Shown: positions 26,174-37,193, counted from the stretch's first letter. The stretch: DNA of 64,000 bases from Actinomycetota bacterium (GCA_018268675.1 JAFDWB010000082.1:1-64000); one strand, 5' to 3'. Notes: generated from the sequence alone by a model not told the origin. Made by a program: numbers and translations.

Positions 26174-27370
26174 GTGGCCACCACCAGTCGCCGTCGTCTG
26201 CCCGGCCTGCTCGGGCGCCGGGGCGCAACCACCAGGGACATACCGGCCCCGATCGAGGGCACGGCGCGGCTCGGCGCGCGCACCAAGCACCTCGTGAAGC
26301 GGCTGCGCCCGGGGGACGTGGCGGTGATCGACCACGTGAACGTCGACCGGATCGCGGCCGAGGAGCTGGTCGCCTGCGGGGTCGCCGGGGTGCTCAACGC
26401 CTCGCCGTCCAGTGACGGCAAATACCCCAACGCCGGGCCGCTGATGCTGGCGCGGGCGGGCATCCGCCTGGTCGACGCTCCCGCGGTGCCGGTCTTCGAC
26501 CTGCTGCGCGACGGCCAGCGCGTGCGGATCGACGGCGACGGGGCGGTGTTCGTCGGCGGCGCGGAGGTCCTGCGCGGCACCGTGCTCACCGTCCCCGACC
26601 TCGAACGCGAGCTCGCCGCCCAGCGCGCGCGGATCGACGAGGTGCTCGCCGAGTTCGCCGAAAACACGGTCGAGCACGTCCGCCAGGAGACTGACATCCT
26701 CACCGGCTCGATCGACTTCCCGCCGACCCGGGTGTCGTTCCGCGACCGCCACGTGCTGATCGTCGTCCGCGGCGAGCGCCACCGCCGCGACCTGAAAGCG
26801 CTGCGCACCTACATTCGCGACGTGCGGCCGCTGATCGTCGCCGTCGACGGCGGCGCCGACGGGCTGCTGGAGGCGGGCCTCAAGCCAGACGTCATCCTCG
26901 GCGACATGGACTCGGCGTCGGACTCGGCGCTCTCCTGCGGGGCCGAGCTGATCGTCCACGCCTACCCGGACGGCCGCGCCCCCGGCCGGCAGCGTCTGGT
27001 CGAGATGGGCCTCGACCACCGGGTCGTCCCCGCCGCCGGCACCAGCGAGGACGTGGCGATGCTGATGGCCTTCGAGAAGGGAGCGGACCTGATCGTCAGC
27101 GTCGGCGCCCACTTCAACCTGATCGAGTTCCTCGATCGCAAGCGCGGTGGCATGGCCTCCACCTTCCTCACGCGCCTGCGGATCGGCGAGAAACTGGTCG
27201 ACGCCAAGGGCGTGAGCCGCCTCTACCGGCCGAGCTCCACGCTGATGCCGCTGGCCTTCTTCGCGATCGTCTTCCTGATCCTGGTGACGATCTTGATCAT
27301 CACCTCGCCCGCCCTGAACAACGTCTTCGAGCTCTTCTGGCTGAAGGTGCGGATCTGGCTCGGCATCTGA
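26174..27370 (+). CDS. SteA-like cytokinetic ring protein (thiamin pyrophosphokinase-like fold)
   Basis: A 398-residue protein. The N-terminal part (IEGTARLGARTKHLVKRLRP, then GDVAVIDHVNVDRIAAEELV) and a middle thiamin-pyrophosphokinase-like domain (PLIVAVDGGADGLLEAGLKP and DVILGDMDSASD) are followed by a C-terminal transmembrane helix (LMPLAFFAIVFLILVTILII). In corynebacteria and mycobacteria the homologue (Rv1697 type) works with SteB in septation and cell-envelope integrity. The start is GTG 26174, 6 nt after TAACCT. The position between recN and the steB-like gene matches other actinobacteria. Confidence 0.88.
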   Translation: MATTSRRRLPGLLGRRGATTRDIPAPIEGTARLGARTKHLVKRLRPGDVAVIDHVNVDRIAAEELVACGVAGVLNASPSSDGKYPNAGPLMLARAGIRLVDAPAVPVFDLLRDGQRVRIDGDGAVFVGGAEVLRGTVLTVPDLERELAAQRARIDEVLAEFAENTVEHVRQETDILTGSIDFPPTRVSFRDRHVLIVVRGERHRRDLKALRTYIRDVRPLIVAVDGGADGLLEAGLKPDVILGDMDSASDSALSCGAELIVHAYPDGRAPGRQRLVEMGLDHRVVPAAGTSEDVAMLMAFEKGADLIVSVGAHFNLIEFLDRKRGGMASTFLTRLRIGEKLVDAKGVSRLYRPSSTLMPLAFFAIVFLILVTILIITSPALNNVFELFWLKVRIWLGI

Positions 27371-27415
27371 TCCGGCCCGCCGCCCGGCCCGCCGATCTCT
27401 AGCCTTTCCAGCCCG

Positions 27416-28282
27416 ATGGGCTACAGCGCTCGCTACCACGCAACCTCCCTGATCGCGGTCTTCCTCGCCCTCGCGGTGGGGATCCTGATCGGCGCCGAGT
27501 TCGGCGGCGCCGCGCTGAGCGAAACGCGGAAGAACCTCGAGGAAAGCCTGGTCGGCAACCTCCAGGAGGCGCGCGCGCGGGCCGACGCGATCTCCGGCGA
27601 ACTGGGCCGCGCCAACGAATTCGACGAAAAGGTCTACCCGGTGCTGACCCGCGACCGCCTGCTGGGCAAACGGGTCGCGATCGTCGCGCTCGGCGAGCTA
27701 TCGAGCGAAATCACCTCGGCGGTCGAGAGCGCGCTCGGGCCGACCGGGGCGAAGCTGGTCGGCGTCGGCGTGGTGCGCGAGCCGGTCGACACCAACGGGC
27801 TCGCGGGCGAACTCTCCAACACGCGCTTCGCCGAACTGCGGACCGTGCCCGAACAGCTGACCCAGCTCGGCGTCGGGGTCGGGAGGCAGATCGTGATCGG
27901 CGGCACCCTGCCCGAACTGGTCCGCGGCCAGCTCTTCTCCCGGGCGAGCGGGGAATTCGGCGCGCTTGACGCGGTGATCGTCGTGCGCGGCCAGCCGGAA
28001 GGCATGGGCCCGGTGCAGCGCAGCACCGCGAACCAGCTGGAGACGGCGCTGCTGAAGGGGATGACCGCGCCGCGCGTCCCGGTGGTCGGGGTCGAGGCGA
28101 CCGGCACCGAACCGTCCTCGATCGGCTTCTTCCAGTCGAACAACCTTTCGAGCGTGGACGACATCAACACCACGGCGGGCGCCGTGGCGATGGTCGCCGC
28201 GCTGGGCGGCGCCGAGGGCAGCTTCGGGGTGAAGAGCTCGGCCGACCGGCTGCTGCCCGACCTGCTCGGGCCGGGGGGCTGA
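27416..28282 (+). CDS. SteB/MctB-like membrane protein (copper transporter family)
   Basis: A 288-residue protein with one N-terminal transmembrane helix (SARYHATSLIAVFLALAVGI), a short coiled coil (about residues 35-70) and an extracytoplasmic alpha/beta domain. It matches the actinobacterial family that includes MctB (Rv1698) and SteB. The family was first linked to copper homeostasis and later to the SteA partner and the septum. The ATG at 27416 follows TAGCCT by 10 nt. Glutamate is almost always GAA, in contrast to recN upstream. The next gene begins 2 nt after the stop. Confidence 0.85.
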   Translation: MGYSARYHATSLIAVFLALAVGILIGAEFGGAALSETRKNLEESLVGNLQEARARADAISGELGRANEFDEKVYPVLTRDRLLGKRVAIVALGELSSEITSAVESALGPTGAKLVGVGVVREPVDTNGLAGELSNTRFAELRTVPEQLTQLGVGVGRQIVIGGTLPELVRGQLFSRASGEFGALDAVIVVRGQPEGMGPVQRSTANQLETALLKGMTAPRVPVVGVEATGTEPSSIGFFQSNNLSSVDDINTTAGAVAMVAALGGAEGSFGVKSSADRLLPDLLGPGG

Positions 28283-30814
<2,532 letters not shown>

Positions 30815-30867
30815 GGACGGGGCCGGGGCCGCGCCTTTGTGGCCCCGGCGCCCGCCGTCACGGAGAG

Positions 30868-30943
30868 GCCAAGGGACGGTGCGCGCTCCGTCGGCAACTG
30901 CGCGTATCTCGTGCGTCTTCCCCATGCCCAAATGTTGATGGGC
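30868..30943 (+). repeat. GCCAAGGGACGG element, copy 2
   Basis: Partner of 10133-10209, beginning with the same 16 nt and ending in TTGATGGGC. A GGGGCC/GGCCCC stem lies just upstream (about 30821-30846) after the pyrG stop. The end of this copy is taken into the left arm of the hairpin at 30934. The gap 30815-31171 contains no supported gene; it is filled by this element, that hairpin, and the palindrome at 31012. Confidence 0.65.
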
Positions 30944-30982
30944 CGAAAACCGCTGATATGGAGCGGTTTTCGGCCCATCAAC
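30934..30982. terminator. Perfect 21-bp hairpin downstream of pyrG
   Basis: Positions 30934-30954 (starts GTTGATGGGCC) are the exact reverse complement of 30962-30982, with the 7-nt loop GATATGG. The run of A's on the left and T's on the right lies inside the stem, so there is no U tail. Probably the terminator of the tlyA-to-pyrG region. Confidence 0.75.
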
Positions 30983-31011
30983 CCGGTGGGCGCCCGGTGA
31001 GTGGCGCCCGG

Positions 31012-31056
31012 TGAGTTCGCATTTTGCCGCGCTATCCGCGGGTTTCTGCGAACTCA
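31012..31056. repeat. 45-nt palindromic repeat, copy 1
   Basis: TGAGTTCGCA at 31012-31021 pairs with TGCGAACTCA at 31047-31056; inside, CCGCG pairs with CGCGG around a CTATC loop. The whole 45 nt is repeated at 44398-44442 with one change (T for C). Such near-identity 13 kb apart points to a mobile or selectively kept REP-like element. Confidence 0.85.
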
Positions 31057-31171
31057 CCGCGGGGGGTCTCTCGGGAGGTCGGGGCTCGCCGGTCCCGGAG
31101 CGTGGCCGAGGCGTGCCGACGAGCGGCAGCCGGCGAGGTGCCGCGCCGGGCGGGCGTCTAGCCTGTCGGCG

Positions 31172-32272
31172 GTGGGGAACGAGAGGCTCTATGACACCTT
31201 CGTGCGGCTCTGCGAGATCCGCAGCCCGACCGGGGAGGAGCGGGAGGTGACCGACACGCTGGCGGCCGAACTGCGGTCGCTGGGGCTGGCGGTCGAGGAG
31301 GACGACGCCGCCGGAGCCGCGGCCGCGGGGGCCGGGAACCTGCTCGCGCGGGTGCCGGGGGAGCGTGACGAGTACGTGATGTTCTGCGCACATGTCGACA
31401 CGGTCCCGCTGAATGGGATGGTCGAGGTCGTCAACGACGAAGGGGTTTTCCGCAGCGCCGGCGACACGATCCTTGGAGCCGACAACAAGGCAGCGGTCGC
31501 GGTCTTCATGGAGCTGGTGCGGCGCGGGGTGGAGCGGACGCCGCCGGTCGGGATCGAGCTCCTCCTCACGGTCGCCGAGGAGCAGGGACTGTGCGGGGCC
31601 AAGGCCTTCGACCTCGACAAGCTGCGCGCCGAGGTCGGCTTCGTCCTCGACCACGCCGGACCCGTCGGCGAGGTGATCACGGCGACGCCGACGCAGATGA
31701 AGATCCTCGCCGACTTCGTCGGGGTCGAGGCGCACGCCGGGGTGCGGCCCGAGGACGGGTCGAGCGCGATCGAGGCCGCCGCGGCGGCGATCAGCCGGAT
31801 GGACCTCGGGCGCCTCGACGAGGGGACGACGGCGAACGTCGGGATCATCCGCGGCGGTACCTCGGGCAACGTCGTCCCCGGGCACTGCCTGATCCACGCC
31901 GAGGCGCGCGGCCTCGACTCCGGACGCGCGGCCGAGGTCGCCGGCCAGATCGCCGACGCCTGCGCCTGGGGCGCGAGCGAGTTCGGTTGCGACGTCGATG
32001 TGCGGGTCGAGGAGCTCTTCCGCGGCTACAAGGTCCCGGCGAGCTCGCCCGGCCTGGGGCTCGCCGAGGAGAGCCTGCGCGGGATCGGCGTCGAGCCGCG
32101 GCGCACCGCGATCGGCGGCGGCAGCGACGCCAACGTCTTCCGCCTCGGCGGCTTCGACAGCGTGCTCCTCGCCAACGGCCCCGACGCCGTCCACACGGCC
32201 GACGAGCACGTCGCCGCCGCCGACCTCGACCGGATGCTCGCCGTCTGCGAGGGCATCCTGGCCCGGGCCTGA
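31172..32272 (+). CDS. M20 family metallopeptidase (peptidase T-like)
   Basis: A 366-residue zinc aminopeptidase/deacylase. Metal and catalytic positions: CAHVDTVPLNG (His and catalytic Asp), GADNKAAVAVFMELV (bridging Asp), VAEEQGLCGAKAFD (general base Glu-Glu), LDHAGPVGEV (Asp) and a late His in DAVHTADEHV. The dimerisation domain contains FVGVEAHAGVRPEDG. Start GTG 31172 lies exactly 7 nt after TAGCCT, a clear leaderless-type promoter; the frame upstream runs through the palindromic repeat and is not coding. It probably cleaves small peptides. Confidence 0.9.
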   Translation: MGNERLYDTFVRLCEIRSPTGEEREVTDTLAAELRSLGLAVEEDDAAGAAAAGAGNLLARVPGERDEYVMFCAHVDTVPLNGMVEVVNDEGVFRSAGDTILGADNKAAVAVFMELVRRGVERTPPVGIELLLTVAEEQGLCGAKAFDLDKLRAEVGFVLDHAGPVGEVITATPTQMKILADFVGVEAHAGVRPEDGSSAIEAAAAAISRMDLGRLDEGTTANVGIIRGGTSGNVVPGHCLIHAEARGLDSGRAAEVAGQIADACAWGASEFGCDVDVRVEELFRGYKVPASSPGLGLAEESLRGIGVEPRRTAIGGGSDANVFRLGGFDSVLLANGPDAVHTADEHVAAADLDRMLAVCEGILARA

Positions 32273-32285
32273 GCGTGGGGCGGAG

Positions 32286-33338
32286 GTGAGCGGCCGCCTC
32301 GATCTGCGGCGCGGCGTCGTCGTGTCGGCGGACCCGCTCGTGGTGGAGGTCGGCGGCGAGCGGCGCCCCGCCTGGGCCGACGAGATGCTGCTCGGCGAGA
32401 TGCGGGAGGGAGACGAGGTGGTCGTCAACGGCGCGGCGCTCGACCTCGGCCTCGGGTCAGGCGGCTTCGACGTCGTCCACGTGAACCTCACCCGCGGCCT
32501 CGGCGGCGGGGTTGAGGGCGACGCCCACGTGATGAAGCTGAACTACACCTCGCTGCAGCACCCGGTGGAGCCGGTGGAGGGACTGGCACGCCGGGCCGCC
32601 GACGCTGGCGAGGGCCCTCGGCTCCCGGCCGCGATCCTCCCCCTCCACGGCCACCTCGCGCCCGCTGCCTGGGCGGCGTCCCGGGCCCGCCCGGGGATCC
32701 GCCTCGGCTACGTCCAGACCGCCGGCGGCGCGCTGCCGGGCTCGCTGTCCCGTGACGTGGGCGCGCTGCGCGACCGGGGCCTCCTCCATGGTCACGTCAC
32801 CGCCGCGCCCGCCTATGGCGGCGAACACGAGGCGCTGAGCACGCTCGGTGCCCTCGACGCGGCCGCGGCCCTCGGCTGGGACGCGATCCTGGTCGGCCCC
32901 GGCCCGGGTATCATCGGGTCCGAGACCGACCTCGGCCACGGCGGCATGGAGGCCCTGGCGAGCGCCCATGCCGCCCTGTCGCTGGGAATCCCGACCATCC
33001 TCAGCCCGCGCCTGTCCTCCGGCGACTCCCGCGAGCGCCACCGCGGACTGAGCCACCACACCGCCACCGTCCTCCGCCTCCTCCTGGCCCCGGTCACGGT
33101 CCCGCTTCCCGACAGCGCCCCGGAACTCTCGTCCCAAATCACCGCTGCGAGCGCCAACCCCCACCGCCTGCGGCAAATCCAAGTCGACCTCGACGGCTAC
33201 GAAGCCTCCGGCCTCCCCACGACCACCATGGGGCGCCGGCTCGAGGACGACCCGCTCTTCTTCGAATCCGCCCTGGCGGCCGGAACCCTCCTCGCGTCGG
33301 CGGCGACGCATGGTCCCTTGCGCCCAGAGGTTTCCTGA
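32286..33338 (+). CDS. DUF3866 family protein
   Basis: A 350-residue cytosolic protein of unknown function, conserved in actinobacteria near recN, pyrG and xerD. Recognisable stretches are VMKLNYTSLQHPVEPVEGL, AILPLHGHLAPAAWAASRA, RLGYVQTAGGALPGSLSRDV, the glycine-rich ILVGPGPGIIGSETDLGHGG and RERHRGLSHHTATVLRLLL. The GPGPG and HHT segments look like ligand- or metal-binding sites. Start GTG 32286 lies 13 nt after the peptidase stop; a much longer open frame upstream is a shadow of the peptidase gene. Confidence 0.82.
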   Translation: MSGRLDLRRGVVVSADPLVVEVGGERRPAWADEMLLGEMREGDEVVVNGAALDLGLGSGGFDVVHVNLTRGLGGGVEGDAHVMKLNYTSLQHPVEPVEGLARRAADAGEGPRLPAAILPLHGHLAPAAWAASRARPGIRLGYVQTAGGALPGSLSRDVGALRDRGLLHGHVTAAPAYGGEHEALSTLGALDAAAALGWDAILVGPGPGIIGSETDLGHGGMEALASAHAALSLGIPTILSPRLSSGDSRERHRGLSHHTATVLRLLLAPVTVPLPDSAPELSSQITAASANPHRLRQIQVDLDGYEASGLPTTTMGRRLEDDPLFFESALAAGTLLASAATHGPLRPEVS

Positions 33339-33360
33339 CAAATAACCCGAACACCGGCCC

Positions 33361-34338
33361 ATGGCCATCGCCGTCCGACACGACGCCCCGCCCGTCCCCG
33401 CCGACGAGGGCGCCGACGCCCGCTTCAAGTCCCTGACCCTCGACTTCCTGTCCTACCTGGAGCTCGAGCGCGGCCTCTCCCGCAACACCCTGAACGCGTA
33501 CCGCACCGACCTCCAGCAGTACGGCGAGTACCTCTCCGCCCACCGGATCGACGCCCTGAAGGCGCGCCCCGCCGAGGTTGGTGAGTTCCTCGCCGAGCTG
33601 GCGACGGGGAGCGAGGAGCGCCCGCCCTGCTCCTCGGCGACGATCCACCGCAAGGCCGCCTGCCTGCGCTCCTTCTACAAGCACCTGCGCCGGGACGAGC
33701 TGATCGGCGACGACCCGACCGCCAGCCTGGCGGCGCCGCGGCGCTCGAAAAAGCTGCCGCACGTCCTCAACTACCCGGAGGTTCAGAAGCTGCTGGCGGC
33801 GCCGCAGGGGTCGGAGCCGACCGCGCTGCGCGACCGGGCGCTGCTCGAGGTGATGTACGCCTGCGGGCTGCGCGCCTCGGAGGTGATCGGCCTCGAGATG
33901 GCCGACATCGACCTGCACGAGGGCTTCCTGCGGGCGCGGGGGAAGGGCTCCAAGGAACGGCTCGTGCCGCTCGGCCGCCAGGCGATCGCGGCGATCCGCG
34001 GCTACCTCCGCGGCGGCCGCCCCGAGCTCCTCCACGGCCGCGAAGAGCCGCGCCTCTTCCTCAACTTCCGTGGCGGCCCGCTGACCAGGCAGGGCCTCTA
34101 CAAGATCGTCCAGCGCCACGCGCGGGCGGTCGGGCTCGACGGCAAGATGAGCCCCCACACCCTCCGCCACAGCTTCGCCACCCACCTGCTCTCCAACGGC
34201 TGCGACCTGCGCGCGGTCCAGGAGATGCTCGGCCACGCCGACATCGCCACCACCCAGATGTACACCCACCTCTCGGGCGAGCGGCTGAAGGAGGTCTACT
34301 TCGAGGCCCACCCGCGGGCGAAGGAGGAACTCGGGTAG
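33361..34338 (+). CDS. Site-specific tyrosine recombinase XerD
   Basis: A 325-residue chromosome-dimer resolvase. The N-terminal SAM-like domain has FLSYLELERGLSRNTLNAYR. The catalytic domain shows Arg in YACGLRASEVIGLEM, Lys in GKGSKERLVPL, His-x-x-Arg in HTLRHSFATHLL, His in LGHADIATTQMY and the nucleophile Tyr in QMYTHLSGERL. It is a host housekeeping enzyme here, not an integrase, as the position after pyrG/DUF3866 is conserved. The start is ATG 33361 with a short N-terminal extension of about 20 residues. Confidence 0.94.
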   Translation: MAIAVRHDAPPVPADEGADARFKSLTLDFLSYLELERGLSRNTLNAYRTDLQQYGEYLSAHRIDALKARPAEVGEFLAELATGSEERPPCSSATIHRKAACLRSFYKHLRRDELIGDDPTASLAAPRRSKKLPHVLNYPEVQKLLAAPQGSEPTALRDRALLEVMYACGLRASEVIGLEMADIDLHEGFLRARGKGSKERLVPLGRQAIAAIRGYLRGGRPELLHGREEPRLFLNFRGGPLTRQGLYKIVQRHARAVGLDGKMSPHTLRHSFATHLLSNGCDLRAVQEMLGHADIATTQMYTHLSGERLKEVYFEAHPRAKEELG

Positions 34339-34348
34339 AACTCCGGGC

Positions 34349-35272
34349 GTGCCGGAGCTCCCCGAGGTCGAGACCGTCGCCCGCCAGCTCGAGCCGGAGC
34401 TCGAAGGGCACGCGATCGAGCGGCTCGAAGTGCGGGACGCGCGCTGGTCGCGGCCGGTGCGGCCGCAGACGCTCGGCAAGCGGGTGGCGGGGCGCACGAT
34501 CCTCGGGCTCGGGCGCCGCGGCAAGTACCTGCTGCTGGCGCTGGACGGCGACCAGACCCTGGTCATGCACCTGCGGATGACCGGCAACCTGGTGCTGATC
34601 GAGGAGGAGGGCGAGATCATCGACCCCTCCGAGGGGCGCGTCCTCTATCAGGGGGAGCGCACGACCGAGGAGCGGCACCTGCGCGCCCGCTTCGTGCTCG
34701 ACGACGGCCGCGAGGTGTGGTTCACCGACCCGCGGCGCTTCGGCGAGGCCTTCCTGATCGACGACGACAAGTTGCCGGAGCGGTTCGCGCGGCTGGGGGT
34801 CGAGCCGCTCTCGCCCGAGTTCACGCCGGAGCGACTGGGGGAGATCGCGGCCGGGAAGAAGGCGCCGCTGAAGTCCTTCCTGCTCGACCAGTCGGGGATC
34901 GCGGGGGTGGGGAACATCTACGCCGACGAGGCGCTCTTCCGCGCCGGCCTGCACCCGCTGTCCCCGGCCGGGTCGATGAAGCCCGAACACTGGGCGGCGC
35001 TCCGCGACGGGGTCGTCGCCGCCCTCGAAGCCGGAATCGACGCCGGCGGCTCCTCGATCGACGATTACCGCGACGGGCGCGGCGAGAAGGGGCGCATGCA
35101 GGAGCGCTTCCTCGTCCACACCCGCGAGGGCGAGCCCTGCCCGGGCGACTGCGACGGCGTGATCGAGCGGATCGTCGTCTCCGGCCGCTCCACCTATTTC
35201 TGCCCGAGCTGCCAGGTGAAGCTGCGCCGCCGCCCCAAACGCCGCAAAGCGAAAGCGAAAGCGAAGCGCTGA
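34349..35272 (+). CDS. Formamidopyrimidine-DNA glycosylase (Fpg/MutM)
   Basis: A 307-residue base-excision enzyme that removes oxidised purines. It starts with the catalytic PELPEVETV (Pro1, Glu2). LVMHLRMTGNL, FTDPRRFGEA and QSGIAGVGNIYADEALFRAG follow, then the DNA-binding zinc finger. The finger reads CPGDC...FCPSCQ: its first pair is spaced C-x3-C rather than the usual C-x2-C. A basic tail (RRRPKRRKAKAKAKR) ends the protein. Start GTG 34349 is 7 nt after TAGAAC, which overlaps the xerD stop. Confidence 0.95.
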   Translation: MPELPEVETVARQLEPELEGHAIERLEVRDARWSRPVRPQTLGKRVAGRTILGLGRRGKYLLLALDGDQTLVMHLRMTGNLVLIEEEGEIIDPSEGRVLYQGERTTEERHLRARFVLDDGREVWFTDPRRFGEAFLIDDDKLPERFARLGVEPLSPEFTPERLGEIAAGKKAPLKSFLLDQSGIAGVGNIYADEALFRAGLHPLSPAGSMKPEHWAALRDGVVAALEAGIDAGGSSIDDYRDGRGEKGRMQERFLVHTREGEPCPGDCDGVIERIVVSGRSTYFCPSCQVKLRRRPKRRKAKAKAKR

Positions 35273-35306
35273 GGTTCCGTCCGATCCGTCCCGCAGACTT
35301 CTCTGA

Positions 35307-36029
35307 ATGGCGGGATCTACGGTCAAGACCGAAGCGGTTGTCTTGCGCAGCATCCGATACGCGGAGGCTGACCGGATCCTGCACATGTACTCGCCGACGC
35401 TGGGGCGCTTCGGGGCGATCGCGAAGGGCGCCCGCAAGCCGAAATCGCGCTTCGGCGGCCGGCTCGAGCCGTTCTTCCGCCTCGACCTCGTCCTCCACCA
35501 GGGCCGCAGCGAGCTGATGACCGTCACCAGCGCCACCACGCTTGACGGCTACCCGCGCCTGCGCTCCGAGGGCGCCGCGATCGGCTGCGGCGCCCGCGCC
35601 TGCGACGCCGTGCTGCGCCTGCTCGACGCCGCCGAACCGAACCTCCCCGCCTACAACCTGCTCTGCCGCTACCTGGCGCTGCTCGACCAGCCCGGGCAGC
35701 CGCGGGCGATCGGCCTCGAGGTGGCGCTCTCGTTCCGGCTCAAGCTGGCGCTGGTCGCGGGCTTCGCCCCCGAGCTCGCCTCCTGCGCCGACTGTGGCGA
35801 GGCCGAGCACCTGGCGGGCTTCTCGGGCGCCGCCGGGGGCGTCGTCTGCGCCAGCTGCGAGGCCGGGTCGTTCCCCCTCTCCGAGGAAGCCCACCGCTTC
35901 ATGGTCGACGCCCTGGCGAAGCCGCTGGCCGAGGCGCCGGCCGCCGAGACGCCCGCCCTGCGCCAGGTCGAGCGCGCCGTCGGCGAGACCCTCGAGCACC
36001 ATGCCCACGTCCAACTTCGCGCCGCCTGA
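35307..36029 (+). CDS. DNA repair protein RecO
   Basis: A 240-residue recombination mediator that helps load RecA. The N-terminal OB domain has KTEAVVLRSIRYAEADRILH and RFGAIAKGARKPKSRFGGRL. The C-terminal helical domain contains a zinc site CADCGEAEH...CASCEAGSF. The start is ATG 35307. The stop codon lies inside the left arm of the 122-nt palindromic element. Confidence 0.92.
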   Translation: MAGSTVKTEAVVLRSIRYAEADRILHMYSPTLGRFGAIAKGARKPKSRFGGRLEPFFRLDLVLHQGRSELMTVTSATTLDGYPRLRSEGAAIGCGARACDAVLRLLDAAEPNLPAYNLLCRYLALLDQPGQPRAIGLEVALSFRLKLALVAGFAPELASCADCGEAEHLAGFSGAAGGVVCASCEAGSFPLSEEAHRFMVDALAKPLAEAPAAETPALRQVERAVGETLEHHAHVQLRAA

Positions 36030-36146
36030 GCCCGAAAACCGGCGCATCTCGCGGTCTTCGGTCGGGCTCCTCGGGTCACGCACTGGAGTGCGCTCCCCTC
36101 GTCGCCCTCCCTGCATCCCACGACCTGCTTGGTTTTCGGGCTCAGG
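36025..36146. repeat. 122-nt palindromic element, copy A (recO end)
   Basis: CCTGAGCCCGAAAACC (36025-36040) is the exact reverse complement of 36131-36146. The 90-nt loop contains GGGTCACGCACTG (from 36073) and an inner stem CGCAC/GTGCG. The element at 53426-53547 has the same total length and the same loop length, with a similar loop but different arm sequences that are again complementary to each other. The recO stop lies in the left arm. Confidence 0.85.
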
Positions 36147-36170
36147 TCGCCTGTTTCTATGATCAGAGGG

Positions 36171-37193
36171 ATGCCCGCCACCGTCGCATTCGAGGACCGC
36201 ATCCGCGCCTGGGAGGTCGAGTTCCTCGCCGCCGAGGCGACCCGCTCCTACCCGGCCGAGCGCGCCGTCGCCGAGCCCGACAGCCCACTGCGCACGCCGT
36301 TCCAGCGCGACCGCGACCGGATCGTCCACTCGAAGTCCTTCCGCCGGCTGAAGCACAAGACCCAGGTCTTCGTCGCGCCCGAGGGCGACCACTACCGCAC
36401 CCGGCTCAGCCACACGCTGGAGGCCTGCGGGATCGCCCGCACCGTCGCCCGCGCGCTCGGCCTGAACGAGGACCTGACCGAGGCGATCGGGCTCGGCCAC
36501 GACCTCGGCCACCCGCCGTTCGGGCATGCCGGGGAGGAGACCCTCGACCGCTGTCTGCGGCGCGTCCGGCCCGACGGCGGCGGCTTCCGGCACAACGAGC
36601 ACTCGCTGCGGGTGGTCGAGGTGCTGGAGCGCGAAGGCCACGGCCTGAACCTCACCGCCCAGGTTCGCGACGGCATCCTCAACCACACCGGGCCGACCAA
36701 GCCGGCGACGCTGGAGGGGCGGATCGTCCGCCTCGTCGACCGCGTCGCCTACATCAACCACGACATCGACGACGCGCTCCGCGCCGGGATCCTCCGCCCC
36801 GAGGACCTGCCCGCCGCCGAGATCGAGCTGCTCGGCCCGACCGGCTCGATCCGGATCGACACCCTGGTCGCCGACATCGTCGCCAACTCGCGCGGCGCCG
36901 GCGACATCCTCCAGTCCGAGGCGGTCGGGATGGCAATGCTGCGACTGCGCAAGTTCATGTTCGACCGCGTCTACCTCGGCCCGACCGCGCGCAGCGAGCA
37001 CGCCCGGGTCGAGCGGACGATGACCGGCCTCTTCGACCACTACCTCGCCAACCCGGAGATCATCCCCGCGCTCGACCCGACCGCCGACGCCACCCAGCGC
37101 GTCACCGACTACATCGCCGGGATGACCGACCGCTACTGCATCGCCCGCTTCACCGACCTGGCGATCCCCGAGGCGGCGCGCTTCACCGGCTGA
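36171..37193 (+). CDS. Deoxyguanosine triphosphate triphosphohydrolase-like protein
   Basis: A 340-residue HD-domain dNTPase that hydrolyses dNTPs to the nucleoside and triphosphate. Metal-binding residues: TRLSHTLEACGIARTVARAL (His), IGLGHDLGHPPFGHAGEE (His-Asp) and RLVDRVAYINHDIDDALRAG (late Asp). The N-terminal RTPFQRDRDRIVHSKSFRRL is typical. Start ATG 36171 is 7 nt after TATGAT; the frame upstream crosses the palindromic element. The stop overlaps dnaG (TGATG), a common pairing. Confidence 0.94.
   Translation: MPATVAFEDRIRAWEVEFLAAEATRSYPAERAVAEPDSPLRTPFQRDRDRIVHSKSFRRLKHKTQVFVAPEGDHYRTRLSHTLEACGIARTVARALGLNEDLTEAIGLGHDLGHPPFGHAGEETLDRCLRRVRPDGGGFRHNEHSLRVVEVLEREGHGLNLTAQVRDGILNHTGPTKPATLEGRIVRLVDRVAYINHDIDDALRAGILRPEDLPAAEIELLGPTGSIRIDTLVADIVANSRGAGDILQSEAVGMAMLRLRKFMFDRVYLGPTARSEHARVERTMTGLFDHYLANPEIIPALDPTADATQRVTDYIAGMTDRYCIARFTDLAIPEAARFTG

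Noticed and set aside
33361-34338. Tyrosine recombinase as a sign of an integrated element
   Set aside because: It is in its conserved actinobacterial place after pyrG/DUF3866 and has XerD features; there are no attachment repeats or phage genes.
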